Notes under the pieces: model-generated
Database searches by the model: none
What the model was told of the DNA's origin: nothing
Seen by the model: only the letters and a program-made list of their open reading frames with translations
From: Ottelia alismoides
Lineage: Eukaryota > Streptophyta > Magnoliopsida > Alismatales > Hydrocharitaceae
DNA length: 64,000 nucleotides
Assembly: GCA_037367405.1 (NCBI GenBank)
Contig: JAZKJV010010536.1
Coordinates: 434,001-498,000 of the forward strand
Direction of reading: 5' to 3'
Part shown: positions 24,601 through 35,528 of the stretch, piece by piece
Position numbering within the stretch: the stretch's first letter is position 1
How the letters are laid out: each line of letters begins with the position of its first letter
Translations under genes and position numbers: made by a program

Positions 24601-25208
24601 CACCCCAGAAAATTGACTTTTCAACCATAACTCTAAAAATTATGAAAATACAGCCATTTTAAAGATAATTTAATTTGAAATCCAATGGAAGTGAGATTGA
24701 TTCTTAGTGGCTTTTTCCAGGTGTAGCTACTTTTATTCTGTAAATGATTTAATTGTGCAATTATTTTTAGTAATTAGAACACATTTTTATTTACAACTTT
24801 GGTTTTGGAAGTTATTTGATTTGAGTTCAATTAAGGCACAAATAAATTAGTGTCAGTTTTATACAGATATATACAAAATAAGTGAGAACACGTTTTTTGG
24901 AGTTTCTGGTTAAGGACCCTATTTCCCCCTACTTTATTCCTGGTTGATCAGGTCGAGTCTTAACCTTCTCTCGGGGTTTGGGTCAGCCTGTATACAGTCT
25001 TTTCTTTATTTTTCTCTTTTTTTAATTTTCTTTTCTTTATTTTTCCTTTCTTTCTTTATTTATTTTAGGTTAAAATTTAGTCAGAAATGTACAATATTTA
25101 CATAGATGCATGTTAGTAAGAATATGGAGTTAGTGTTATATGCAGATGTTTTATAAGGGATTTTAAGATAAAATAAATGAATAAAGATGACGAATCGCAG
25201 ATTCATCA
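21657..25208 (-). repeat. 3' LTR of element C
   Basis: 3552 bp, paired with 30462-34094. It contains a GC-rich island at about 22990-23520 with CpG-rich sequence; frames there differ between the two LTR copies. The other copy is slightly longer, partly because of some 40 bp near 33520-33565 lacking here. Confidence 0.9.
21806..21823 (-). promoter_or_regulatory. Conserved LTR motif (C 3' LTR)
   Basis: Minus strand reads CTCCCTGAGTTCGACCCT, about 150 bp before the LTR end; a one-base variant is in the other LTR at 30611-30628. Confidence 0.6.
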
Positions 25209-25220
25209 TCCCCCTATGCT
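25209..25220 (-). other. Polypurine tract of element C
   Basis: Minus strand reads AGCATAGGGGGA directly before the LTR. Just upstream the minus strand holds a small hairpin, TTTGCTA and TAGCAAA, in the same position as the hairpin next to A's polypurine tract. Confidence 0.7.
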
Positions 25221-26739
25221 TTACCTTTGCTAGTCCCTTAGCAAACACTTGTTTGAAAGAATAAGTGAAGCAAAAGAAAAAGAAAGTGAAAATAAAGAAA
25301 GTAGGACAACATTGAATATTAAACTTATCTTCAGAAAATTGTAGTTTGGAGCTCTGTCGGACCTTTGGATTATTAGTGTGTCGGAACTTCTGTGAGACTT
25401 AGAATTTTAAAATCGACAGCCTTCAAGTTATACACTTCATTATCACAGTTTCATCTCAGAAGTCATCTTAGATCAATCCTCTTCCCAAAGCACACCCTAT
25501 GAACATTGAACAATCGACTCATGTGTGTGAAAGGTTTTAGCTCTTCCCATCCAGAATGCTGGTCTACCATGCAAATCTCCTCTCCAGTAACTCGTCCTCA
25601 GGGAGTCAGGTATTTCCTTCTAAGGTCTGTCGCGCTATGTTCATAATCGAATTGGGGGAGAAGTTAGAAGAAGGAGAAAAGAACTGGAAGGTGGCCAGTG
25701 TAGTTACCTCTCCTTGTGGATCTGGCCAGTGTAGCCGAGTCTCCACCAAGATCTGTAGGTTTTCTTGAAGCTTGGACCTTTTTGGTCAGATATTTATTTG
25801 GTAGTGGCTTCTTTGTATTTGGATTTTTGGTGGTTCTGCTTGGATCTTGTTGTGCCCCTGCGGATATAGAATCTTTTTGTTTCCGTACATTTTTTGGGGT
25901 CTTAGAAAAATTGTGCCCAGTCGTGTATCCCTTTTCTGAAGCTTTATTTCAACCCATACTCCGGTCTTTAGATTTTCATGCTACCAGAAAAGAAACCCAC
26001 ACGGTCTTCCAACATCCCGTCTAAGTTAAGCTAAGTGCATAGTGCGAGAGTACAAATTTATTCCCTATTCCAGAGTTATACCCAGAATGAAGAGACCACG
26101 TTAGACACTAAAAGTCAAACGCTGCACATTGTCATGTGGAACTCAAAGAACTAAGTCAAAGACCTGAAGCTTCTAAAATCCTATTTCTCGGTGAAGTTCC
26201 TCTGAAAATTAGGTGGATAAAGGTCCAACTAAGCTCCATTCTTCAATTTAATTCCATATATAGTTTAAGTGTCAATACTATCCTGAAAAAAGCACATGCA
26301 AATGCAAAATATGAACAATGCAGAGAGGGTTTTTTTAAAAGAAATGATGCACTTGCGAAAAGAATATTTTTTGAACAGTTTTCTAATTTTTGAACTTTTT
26401 ATGGATTTTTGGAGGAAAAATGCAGGTGTGAAAGAAAGTTTTTTTTATTTATGCAATTTTTTATAGATTTTTGGTTTTGTAGTTTTTTTAAGGAAAAAGG
26501 GTTAGTAAAATATATACAAGTATATACAAGATCTTTTTTTGAGTGTGTTTTCTGTTGATTTTTTTTGTGATTTTTTTTGTTGTGTTTTTATTTGTTTTTG
26601 TTTTTTTTGTTTGTTTGTTTGTTTTTGTTTTTGTTGTTTTTTTACACACGTGGATTTTACAAAATTATACACATAACCCCCCAAATAAACGTATTTAAAA
26701 GTACGAGTATGTCTAAAGTATATATACAATATATACGAC
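25221..26739 (-). other. 3' untranslated region of element C
   Basis: Non-coding. It occupies the same place as 10253-12090 in A and 42317-43740 in B. The part at 26390-26650 is T-rich on the plus strand with GTTT/GTTTTT repeats. I see no other feature. Confidence 0.55.
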
Positions 26740-27127
26740 ATCACCTTATACTTAGCTCGAACTATGTCCTCATAGTGATCAGAGAGCGAAAAAGGAAGGC
26801 ATAACTCATGCTAAGTCTAGAAAAGTGAAAATACTCCTATGCTACAACGACTCAAAGAAAGGATAAAAAGAAGAGAAGTTGGTGATCCCCCCTATACTTA
26901 GGATCAAGTAATCCTAAGTATAGTAGAGTGTACAAAAGGGGAAAATCGATGAAGAGAATGTACAGACTCAAAAATAAAAAGACACGATATGAAAAACATC
27001 ACCCCCCTATACTTAGGGTAGAATATCCCTAAGTATAGACAACAACAAGAGTGATGAACAGGACGAATATGAACAACACAGATCATTCACCCCCCTATAC
27101 TTAGGATAAAGCACATACTAAGTATAG
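26740..27127 (-). repeat. Array of four hairpins with polypurine-like ends (element C)
   Basis: At 26892-26923 is a perfect 13-bp stem (CTATACTTAGGAT with ATCCTAAGTATAG, loop of 6). At 27007-27038 is a perfect 12-bp stem (CTATACTTAGGG with CCCTAAGTATAG, loop of 8). At 27095-27127 is a 10-bp stem. A longer imperfect one at about 26740-26815 contains CTATGTCCTC. On the minus strand each of the three short ones is followed by G5 or G6. Same design as in A and B. Confidence 0.85.
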
Positions 27128-27219
27128 CATATATACACACACAGAAAAGGGGTGAAAGATAAAACAGGAGAAGAAAGAGTAAAACGAAAGGATATACAAG
27201 AGGAGTGGATGTACAAAGG

Positions 27220-28335
27220 TCAAGAAGGTCGAAAGCGAACCTTCTTACGGGACCGCTGAGGTATGGATTTGACAAGGTGTAGGTCGATATTGGGATCATC
27301 ATTAGACATAAACTGAGTAGGATCGACCAAGAATGTATCCTCAGCGGTTTCAGATTGTGCATGCCTAAACCGGTTATTGGAAGTAGTATGGTCATGTCCG
27401 GCCTGGGAAGTCTCGCAAATATCAAAATAAAACGGCTCGAATTCATTATCTGAAAAAGTAGGATCAATTTCAGCCTGGTGAGCCTCTATCGGATCATCAT
27501 CTTTATCAACAGGCCCAAATTCCTTTATAAATGCAATCAAATCAAATTTGGCATGCTTGGTCTCATCTGAATCCGGGTGAATAGGAACGGACTCGTTAGT
27601 GAAAGTAGTCGAATCATGTCCGTCATGTCTAGTCTCAGATTCTGCCTTCCGCTCTAAGGTGTCTATCGTGTAAATTCCGTGGATGTCATCAATGCATCGC
27701 GACATACTAGAAGGGGGGACTCCAAGGTCTATGTTCTCCGAGTCTTCCTCATTGAAGAGGAATTCTTGGGTTTCATTATCATCCAATATATAACAAGAAT
27801 CTCTGATATTATCATCAAGGTCAAATTCCTTGGGGTTGGCTAACATGGGCAGGCTCTCATGGGATGCAGGTCTCTTGTTGGTAGTTGGTGTAGTGATTAA
27901 CACATCGCTCCCTACATCAGAACAGAAGCGAATCTCTCCTGAACCATAATCAATAACGGCTCCCGCGGAGGCGAGGAAAGGTCGTCCCAGGATGATTGGA
28001 GGGTGCTCTACAGGGGCGGAGGTCTCCATGGGCATTACAACAAAATCCGAAGTGAAATTCATGCCCTGAATAAGATTGACAGCATTTTCTAGAATACCCT
28101 TTGGCCTCTTGATAGATCCATCAGCAAATTGAACTATCATCCTGGTTTTCTTGAGAGACCCAAGATGAAGAGACTGTACCATAGAGAAGGGTATTATATA
28201 AATTGATGAACCGCCATCAAGGAGAGTGTTATCACAAGAATAGTCAGATATGGAGCAACTCACAAGAGGTGTGGCGGTGTTCCCTTTCTTAAAATACGGA
28301 CGGTGAGAGATGCCGTAGGCAGCGGCTATGGTCAA
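27220..28335 (-). CDS. Retropepsin-like protease ORF of element C
   Basis: Open frame of 371 codons. It is bounded upstream by a stop within a few codons and opens here at TTG, not ATG, so it was probably expressed as part of a gag-pol reading frame or is a remnant. Residues about 24-140 look like an Athila-type aspartic protease: active-site segment LLDGGSS (Asp at about 40; the second position is Gly where Thr, Ser or Leu is usual), flap-like FADGS at 70-74, and ILGRPFL at 115-121 followed by AGAVIDYG. Residues about 150-350 are acidic and I do not recognise them. The end is basic (RSRKKVRFRPS). No RT follows. It is the longest intact pol-derived frame in the window. Confidence 0.65.
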   Translation of the reverse strand: MTIAAAYGISHRPYFKKGNTATPLVSCSISDYSCDNTLLDGGSSIYIIPFSMVQSLHLGSLKKTRMIVQFADGSIKRPKGILENAVNLIQGMNFTSDFVVMPMETSAPVEHPPIILGRPFLASAGAVIDYGSGEIRFCSDVGSDVLITTPTTNKRPASHESLPMLANPKEFDLDDNIRDSCYILDDNETQEFLFNEEDSENIDLGVPPSSMSRCIDDIHGIYTIDTLERKAESETRHDGHDSTTFTNESVPIHPDSDETKHAKFDLIAFIKEFGPVDKDDDPIEAHQAEIDPTFSDNEFEPFYFDICETSQAGHDHTTSNNRFRHAQSETAEDTFLVDPTQFMSNDDPNIDLHLVKSIPQRSRKKVRFRPS

Positions 28336-28656
28336 GATGTGACGCTCAGATCTTCTCCTTCACTTTCTCTTCTTGTGTTGAGGAGTAGATAAATCTGTCG
28401 TGGCATGTTGAAGTGGGACTTTAATGATCTCATGAAGTGTGTCCACCACTTCGGGTTCAGTCAATATTTTTTGTATTTTTGGACCTCATCCATGCAAGGG
28501 AGGAGGTCGGAATCAGCATTTAAACGAGGATTGCCAAGAGCAGTCTGTATAATGGAATTCTCGGGGTCAAGATTGGGACATGTGGTGGATATATGTGTGG
28601 ATAAATGATCGGGCATTTGGGCCCTCTTCTCACAAAATGAATTAATAATGTATCTC

Positions 28657-29043
28657 CTAGAATCTTTTTGGATTTTTAAATTGTATTTTGGGCGATTGTA
28701 AGCTCTCATGATTATCCTCAAATGAATCCATATCCTCAAATAGTGGAGTAGCGTTTTGGCTCGTATTTATGTTAAATAGATTACTAATCCTCGAATTCAT
28801 ATGCTCCATCATCTGGTTCAATGTCTTAAGTGTGGAAATCATGAAAGGTGACTCCAAAATCCTAGGATCGAGTGGGTTGAATGAGGGTGGGTGAAAATCA
28901 AAGTCCTCTGATTCCTAAAATAATGGGTTAGACGGATATGCACAAAAATCAAGAGGAAAGTCCTCCTGGAAAAAGGAAGGTGGATCGTATGAAGAGTACG
29001 AGGTATATATGAAGATCGGATTAAAATAACTCCAGTCGGCCAT
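28657..29043 (-). pseudogene. gag: gag N-terminal remnant of element C
   Basis: ATG at 29041-29043 opens a frame starting MADWSYFNP, comparable with MTDWGG at the gag start of element B. It is interrupted by one TAG at about 28917 and continues in the same frame to a stop at 28657. Later residues (MEHMNSRISNLFNI) look helical. The capsid domain seen in B is missing. Between here and the protease frame (28336-28656) only short broken frames remain. Confidence 0.5.
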
Positions 29044-30440
29044 CTCCAAAACAAAAGGCGGGATCGGGAGAGCACGAGGGTCAAGTCAAAAGATATGGAG
29101 AAAAAAACGCAAATGTAGAAAAGGATCTAGCAAGCACACAAGCAATCAAATACAATACAAACCCCCAGTTCACCAACTCAACTCAAAGTGAAGGCCGTGA
29201 AGGTTTGGTCAATTATCTTATCAATTTTAGAGTTTGGTGACAATACAATATATCAGAGCGGTTAAAAGCGAGCTATTAGGAACACAATGCTCTCAGGAGA
29301 CTGGCTTATCTCAAAGTTAAATCTTTCCAAGTCAGTATGAATTACATACCGTTTACCGGCTACCCGATCAATTCAATCTGTTAAGGATGTCACGGGCCGC
29401 TTTACTGGCTACCAGAGAGATCCTCACTGGAGAACGACTAACCCAAGATAGTAGTCTGAAAAGAGTTCGGGCGTAGCTCTATCCTAGTTCGTGGGTCGCT
29501 CTCTCTCTCAAGCAAACCAAACAATGAGGGGGTTGCTCTCCCCAAAACAATGATTTTTCCTTGTATTTTTAGGGTCGAGTTTTCTTTAGCAGTCTCGGTT
29601 TTAGCAGTTATCACTTGGTTAAAATATTTTCAAAGAATCGCCTACCGAGTGTCCAATTTCCTATTTAAATTATGTGAGTGAAAACAAGGAAGGAGATAGA
29701 ATATGCTAATGTGCAATTAAAAACAATGATGCATGCAGGGGTTTAGAGATGCGTACTTTGTCGCCAGCACTCTACATGCAAGTGATCCGCGCAGAATTGA
29801 AATAAACTATCCTATATGATGCAAGTGAACCGTCCTAGATGATAGCTTCTATTAACGGGCAAGAACAAGTTAATTTGACTAAGTCCAAATTACGCTCTAC
29901 TCTATAGGCACAGAAATTTCTTGTCTATGGTGTTTGGACCTAATTAATTACCAAGATCAAGAAAATTAATTAAAGCAATCAAGAGGTAGCTCATGAAATC
30001 TATGGGAAATAAAGAAAAATAAAGGTGATGAAAACAAAATCGGTGAGGTCCCCCAAGTGCACCGGCACTTGGTGAAACAGACCCTGCAACAAATGAATGT
30101 TCTTTTACAGAGTTCAAATGGAAAAGAAAAACTCCCTCTCTCTCCCCCCTTTTTTTAAATTTTTTCGTCTTCTTCTCCTCTTCTCACGCTATCCTGCGGC
30201 TTGGTGAAGAATCAAGCCGCCTCCACGTCGCTTGGTGCTTCGGCTCTCCTAGGATCGCCTCCTTCGCTCCGCAGGCCCTCGTAAGAAAACGAAAAGAAAA
30301 TGCGTAAGAAAAACAATTATCAAATATGAGAAAAGAAAAAAAAGAAATGAATGTAGTGGATATAAACAATGAAGTGAATGGAAAAATTATACAACCAAGA
30401 ATAGCAGGTCAAAAGAGGAACCTACTACCCTCGTCGTGCC
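29044..30440 (-). other. Leader of element C
   Basis: Non-coding stretch between the primer-binding site and gag. On the minus strand GCATGTAGAG near 29770 is shared with element B's leader (34662). At the point where A and B have GTAAGT, C has GTACGC (29751-29756). No other feature seen. Confidence 0.5.
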
Positions 30441-30458
30441 TCCCCGGTAACGGCACCA
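30441..30458 (-). other. Primer-binding site of element C (tRNA-Asp)
   Basis: Minus strand TGGTGCCGTTACCGGGGA, three bases from the LTR end. Differs from the tRNA-Asp-complementary Athila site at two positions. Confidence 0.85.
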
Positions 30459-30610
30459 TTTTGTTGTCTCGCAGAGTGTTGAGGATTGGAAAAATTATTG
30501 ATGGATAAATATATTCTGTGGTCGTTGTTGTTGTTATCCCCAAAATCCCGTGACAAACAAAAAATTATTATTTTTTAAATTTTTGCTACTTATTAACTTG
30601 TATAGCGGAC

Positions 30611-30628
30611 AGGGTCAAACTCAGGGAG
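30611..30628 (-). promoter_or_regulatory. Conserved LTR motif (C 5' LTR)
   Basis: Minus strand CTCCCTGAGTTTGACCCT; the C-to-T change relative to the other LTR falls at the CpG. Confidence 0.55.
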
Positions 30629-32462
30629 GCTACAAATCCCGAGGGTTATTTAGTTAATCAAAAATCAATAAAGAGAAAACAGTAATCTCAATGGATAACT
30701 ATCCTTGGTTTTTGTGATTTTTTATCTTTTTATTTTTTTATAATTTTTTTATTTTCTGATTTTCAATTTTTTTGTGATTTTGATTTTGCAATTTTTTTCA
30801 AAAATAGCACGAAGCAATAATTCAGAAGATCAAGAATATGCACACCAACTCTTTTTGTAATTTTTCAATTAGTCAAAAATACTCAGAAAAATCCAAAGAA
30901 AATATTTTTGGATTTTAAAAGTTTTGGAAAGTTTTTGAGAATTTTTGTGGAATTTTCAGATGTTTTTGTATTTTCTAAAAATCAAACAGTGAGAAAATAA
31001 GAAAATGTGCACAACCTGGAGTAACTTGCAACTTAAAAATATGTTAAGTGCCCAAAACTCCTGACAATTATTTTTATGACAAACTACAGGCAAATATCTA
31101 CAAACAAGAACTGAAATCACAATTTTGGGTTTTTTGTATATTTTTATATGATTTTTATATGATTTTTGACGTTTTTCAAGTTTTTGGGTTTTATAATTAC
31201 TTAATAAGTGAAAATTGGTCAGAAATTAAAAGACAATGAAATACAACTACTCTAATTTATTTGGAATTTTTGGAAAAATATTTGTATTTTTATGAATTTT
31301 GGAATTTCAAATAAGGAAAAATGACATGTTTTGATGTTTTAAAAATACCAAATGAAATCAAAATGCAATGAAAAATTTATGCTAAGATAACAATCACATT
31401 AGGAGCAAAGCATAATTTTTCAAAAATTTTTGGACTAATAAAAACTTTTATTTTAAAAGAAGGATCATGCAATGTAATGTCTGTCTAAGTAGGACTGTTC
31501 TGTAATTATTTATTATTCTCGGACAAATAAGTAATAATAAATAATAAAAATGGGGAAGAACTTGTGATTTACCCAATTGAAAGTCTGACGGGGACGATTA
31601 TGCAAATTTGAAATCTTCAGGGGCTTTCACGTAATTTTCTCAGAATTTTTGGACCTGATGTCACATGACTCGCATGTGCTCTTCTGAAGGCAAGGACGTC
31701 TCTGTAATTTCTGAAATGTCTGGGGTTGAAGATGCAAATGTTCCAAAATAACTTCTTTTTTTATTCAAAAATAAGCCCCGAATCCTAGGGCTTTTTCGTT
31801 GCTTTCAATCACAAGGGGGCAAGGACACAGCCGCCGCCCACCTTCCTCTTCTACCCCACGCGCGCGCGGACGGCTATTGGCGGCAGCAGATGGTGAAGGG
31901 AGTCGCGCGGGCGGGGGTGCGGCGGTGTTGATGGAGGGTGCACTCGGTGGAGAGCTGGCGTTCAGGGGAGCTGGGGGCCGCGGAGCGGGGGCACGACGCG
32001 GATCTGTACGGTGGAGGAGCTGGAGCGGGCTGCGACTAATAGGCACGCGGGGGAGGATGAGGAAGAGGTCGCCGCAGATCAGGAGGGCTCGGTCGGGCGG
32101 ACGGCGGTGCGTGCAGCCGCACGCACGGAGCGGGGGTCGCGGAGCGGGCGCGGGGTCGGCCGAAGACTCCGATGGGGGGCAGCACTTCCGCGTGAGGCAG
32201 AGGCGGAGGGGCCGGCCGGTGGCAGTGCTGCTTCAGTGGAGGGTACTGCGCGCGGACCTCCGCCTAGGCGGAGGATGGCGGAGGCGCGGTCGGAGGGCTT
32301 GAGGGACGGCGGGCCTGGGGGTAGCCGTCTCTCTTCTTTTTGTTTTATTTAAATTTTTATTTGTAGTTTTTTGTGATTTAAACAGAACATAAAAAAATCT
32401 TTTTTATTTTTATTTAAATCCGAAATAATAAATTAAACATAAAATGAGAAATGTTTGTTTTA

Positions 32463-32493
<31 letters not shown>

Positions 32494-33000
32494 TTGTTTT
32501 CTTTTTAATGTTCCTGCAAAATAAATGTTAGAGGAAAAGAAACAAATAGTTTTTTTTTAATTATTTATTTACAAATAGGAAAATGAATGGGGATCCGACG
32601 AACATGAAAGGATTGAATCCGATTCTCCGACCACCATGCGTGGTCGGAGTTGATAGATCGTGGGAGGTAGAAATTGAAGGCGGAGAGATCGAGAAGATGA
32701 GATGAAAACTTGGGTCGTTGGTGGATCAAATTGTGATGAATTTTTTTAATGATCTAGAAAAACAAAATGACGATGAATAAAAAATGCGACGAAGTAAACT
32801 ACGATTATCCTAGATAAAAAATAAGAAAAAAAATGAATCTCACCTTAGGAGCGGAAAAGGATCGTGATTGTCTCGACAAAGCCGACTCGCTGTCATCGGA
32901 CGGTTCGGAAGCTAGGCACAATTCTCGACAAAACTTTCTCTCAGAGATCGGGCTCCTCTTTCTAAAGATTGATCAAGTTGGAATGAGGGAGAAGGAGCCA

Positions 33001-33008
33001 TATAAATA
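33001..33008 (-). promoter_or_regulatory. Possible LTR TATA box of element C
   Basis: Minus strand reads TATTTATA followed by TGGCTCC, conserved in the other LTR at 24175-24182. It lies upstream of the GC-rich transcribed part, comparable to B and D. Weak on its own. Confidence 0.35.
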
Positions 33009-34094
33009 GAAAAGAGATGAAATTTGAATTTTTTGGTGGAAGAGATAAAAAAGATGAAAATTGAAATGGATTTTTTTTAATTTTTTGGTGGAAGAGATAA
33101 GAGAGATGAAATGAGATAAAATAAAAGAGATAAATATGTTTACAAAACAATCTATTTTTTTAAATTTTCGTCACTTATTTAGTTGAATTAAAAAAATGTT
33201 ATTATTTTATTTTTTTATTTTTTTATGGCGATTAATTAAAAATAACAACTATATACATATACTATATACATATATGACATTATATACAAGCGTAAATGAG
33301 GAAATTAGCCTTTTATTTTAAGAATAGTAATTTTTTATTTTTATTTTTATTTTAAAAATTAGTAAGACTAATTTAGAAATATATGCAAATACAATATGCA
33401 CAAAATACATGGGAAAATTGCACAAACAACCCTGAAAACTGACTTTTCAACTGTAACTCCAAAAATTATGAAAATACAACCTTTTTAAAGATAATTTAAT
33501 TTGGAATCCAATGGAAGTGAAGATTCAATTTGAGCTCATATGGAGCCGGAATTGGTCTTTCAATTAGTGCTTAGTGACTTTTTCCAGGTCTGGCTACTTT
33601 TATTCTGTACATGTTTTAATTGTGCAATTATTTTTAATAATTAGAACGTATTTTTATTTACAACTTTGGTTTTGGAAGTTATTTGATTTGAGTTCAATTA
33701 AGGCACAAATAAATTAGTGTCAGTTTTATACAGATATATACAAAATAAGTGAGAACACATTTTTTGGAGTTTCTGGTTAAGGACCATATCTCCCCCTACT
33801 TTATTCCTGGTCGATCAGGTCAAGTCTTGACCTTCTCTCGGGGTTCGGGTCAGCCTGCATACAGTCTTCCTTTTTTTATTTTATTTTCTTTATTTTTCTC
33901 TTTTTTTATTTTCTTTTCTTTATTTTTCCTTTCTTTCTTTATTTATTTATTTTAGGTTAAAATTAGTCAGAAATGTACAATATTTACACAGATGCAAGTT
34001 AGTAGGAATATGGAGTTAGTGTTATATGCAGGTGTTTTATAGGGGATTTTAAGCTAAAATAAATGAATAAAGACGACGAATTGCATATTCATCA

Positions 34095-34099
34095 CTGGG
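34095..34099. repeat. Target-site duplication of element C, right copy
   Basis: CTGGG; pairs with CCGGG at 21652-21656. Confidence 0.7.
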
Positions 34100-35528
34100 A
34101 AGGCACAACTTAGGTTAATTTTTAGAAAATACAGATTTCAGGTTTTCCATCCCCGGGTAGTCTGATCCCTGATTTTCTTGTGAATAACTCTCTATTTTTT
34201 TCAGTATTTAGTTATTATGTGTCTATCTCTTTGACCATCATCTTATTTTTGTGCGAGGAACACGAAGCATCGAAGGTGACTCGTCAGGCAAGCCGAAGAA
34301 CGCGCATTGAAGTGAACTGAGTGGCTTTGAGAGAACTTGTAAAAAAATATTTAAAAAATGCATTTAAAGTGGTTCTCGTTTGGGTTCTCGTGTGTGTAAC
34401 CGAACTAAAAAGACTCTCTGTGATGTGTGGTTGCTTGACGTAGAATAGATCCTACACTCACGGCTTTTAGAGCTTCCTAGGTCTGTTTGTGCTCATAATA
34501 TCTAGGACCACACTTCACCATTAAAAGACGCACTTAGACCGCAAGACTTTAGCCAAATTTAAATTCATTCTTCACTCACTAATTGAACTATCTATCGAGG
34601 AGCAGCTTTTCATCGCTTGCATTCATTTAGTGTAAAAAATATCAATTCATTTTTGCATCCCGCATGTAGAGCATGAGGATCACTGTAAGTCTCCTGAACT
34701 TGGCATACATCATCATTTTATTGTGCATCAGCCTTTCTCGACTCCTTAACCTTATTTTTGCAACTTAGGATTAAAGGAAATTGGGATTGGATTATAGGCG
34801 TGCCTTGTGTGTTGGAAGAATCAAGTGGTCATCTAACTTAAAATTGAGACTGCTAAAAGAATTGACCAAAAATATTTAACTTAAAATGGGAAATTCTGTT
34901 TATGAGAGAGTAACCCCGACCTTGATTTCAGGCGGAGTGAGGGTACAGAGAGTGTGTGCCCACACTAAGATAGATCCCAAATCCCCGCCTTCCATATTAA
35001 CGTACACAGCTCTTAATGAATATCATAGGCTGAAGTATTCAAAGTTCAACTGACCAGCACCAAGTAGCCTCCACTTGCTTCGGCGAGTAGATAGGGTGAA
35101 GCAGCGGTGCAACATGACAAGTTGCTTAGTAACCCCCCCCCCCTCCGAGGAGAAGTGACAAGCCTTGTCAGCCTCTGCCTACTTCAGTAGATAGATAGGG
35201 GCAGGTCCCTGAACTTCATCAGTATTAACCGATAAAGCTGGTGATAGGAGCTAAGAGAGGAAGGACGTTGGTATCTTAGGCGACAGGTTAAATAGGGGAG
35301 ACACAGCCGGCATTGAGCCGACTTCCCTATAGACCATCACGCAATCCTTGCTAACTTTTCTAGAAAATCACACTTAAAATCAACCAGATTAATCAGACCT
35401 GGCTTCGGGTCCTTCACTGTATTGAGTGTGAACTCAGGGTTTGTGATTCAATTGATTGCTTTAGGTAGGAGTCAAATCCTATCTTCGCATAGTTGTGCTC
35501 TTGACATTGATTCTTTTTGCCATCGAAG
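34100..35528 (+). other. Leader of element B
   Basis: Non-coding region between the interrupted primer site and gag. ACTGTAAGTCT at 34682-34692 (candidate splice donor GTAAGT at 34685-34690) and the flanking 100 bp match the leaders of A and D. A run of ten C lies near 35132-35142. No coding frame. Confidence 0.6.

Larger units (their letters stand above)
21657..34094 (-). mobile_element. Element C: non-autonomous Athila-like retrotransposon nested in element B
   Basis: LTRs at 30462-34094 (5') and 21657-25208 (3') in minus-strand sense, starting TGATGAATCTGCGATTCGTC and ending CGAGACAACA. A near-perfect tRNA-Asp primer-binding site adjoins the 5' LTR (30441-30458) and a GGGGGA polypurine tract adjoins the 3' LTR. 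The 5.25-kb interior keeps only a gag N-terminus and a protease frame; RT, RNase H and integrase are absent. It must have used another element's enzymes. Its presence inside B's primer site dates it after B. Confidence 0.9.
30462..34094 (-). repeat. 5' LTR of element C
   Basis: 3633 bp in minus-strand sense, paired with 21657-25208. A GC-rich island lies at about 31800-32330. TA dinucleotides are expanded at about 32461-32484. Confidence 0.9.
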
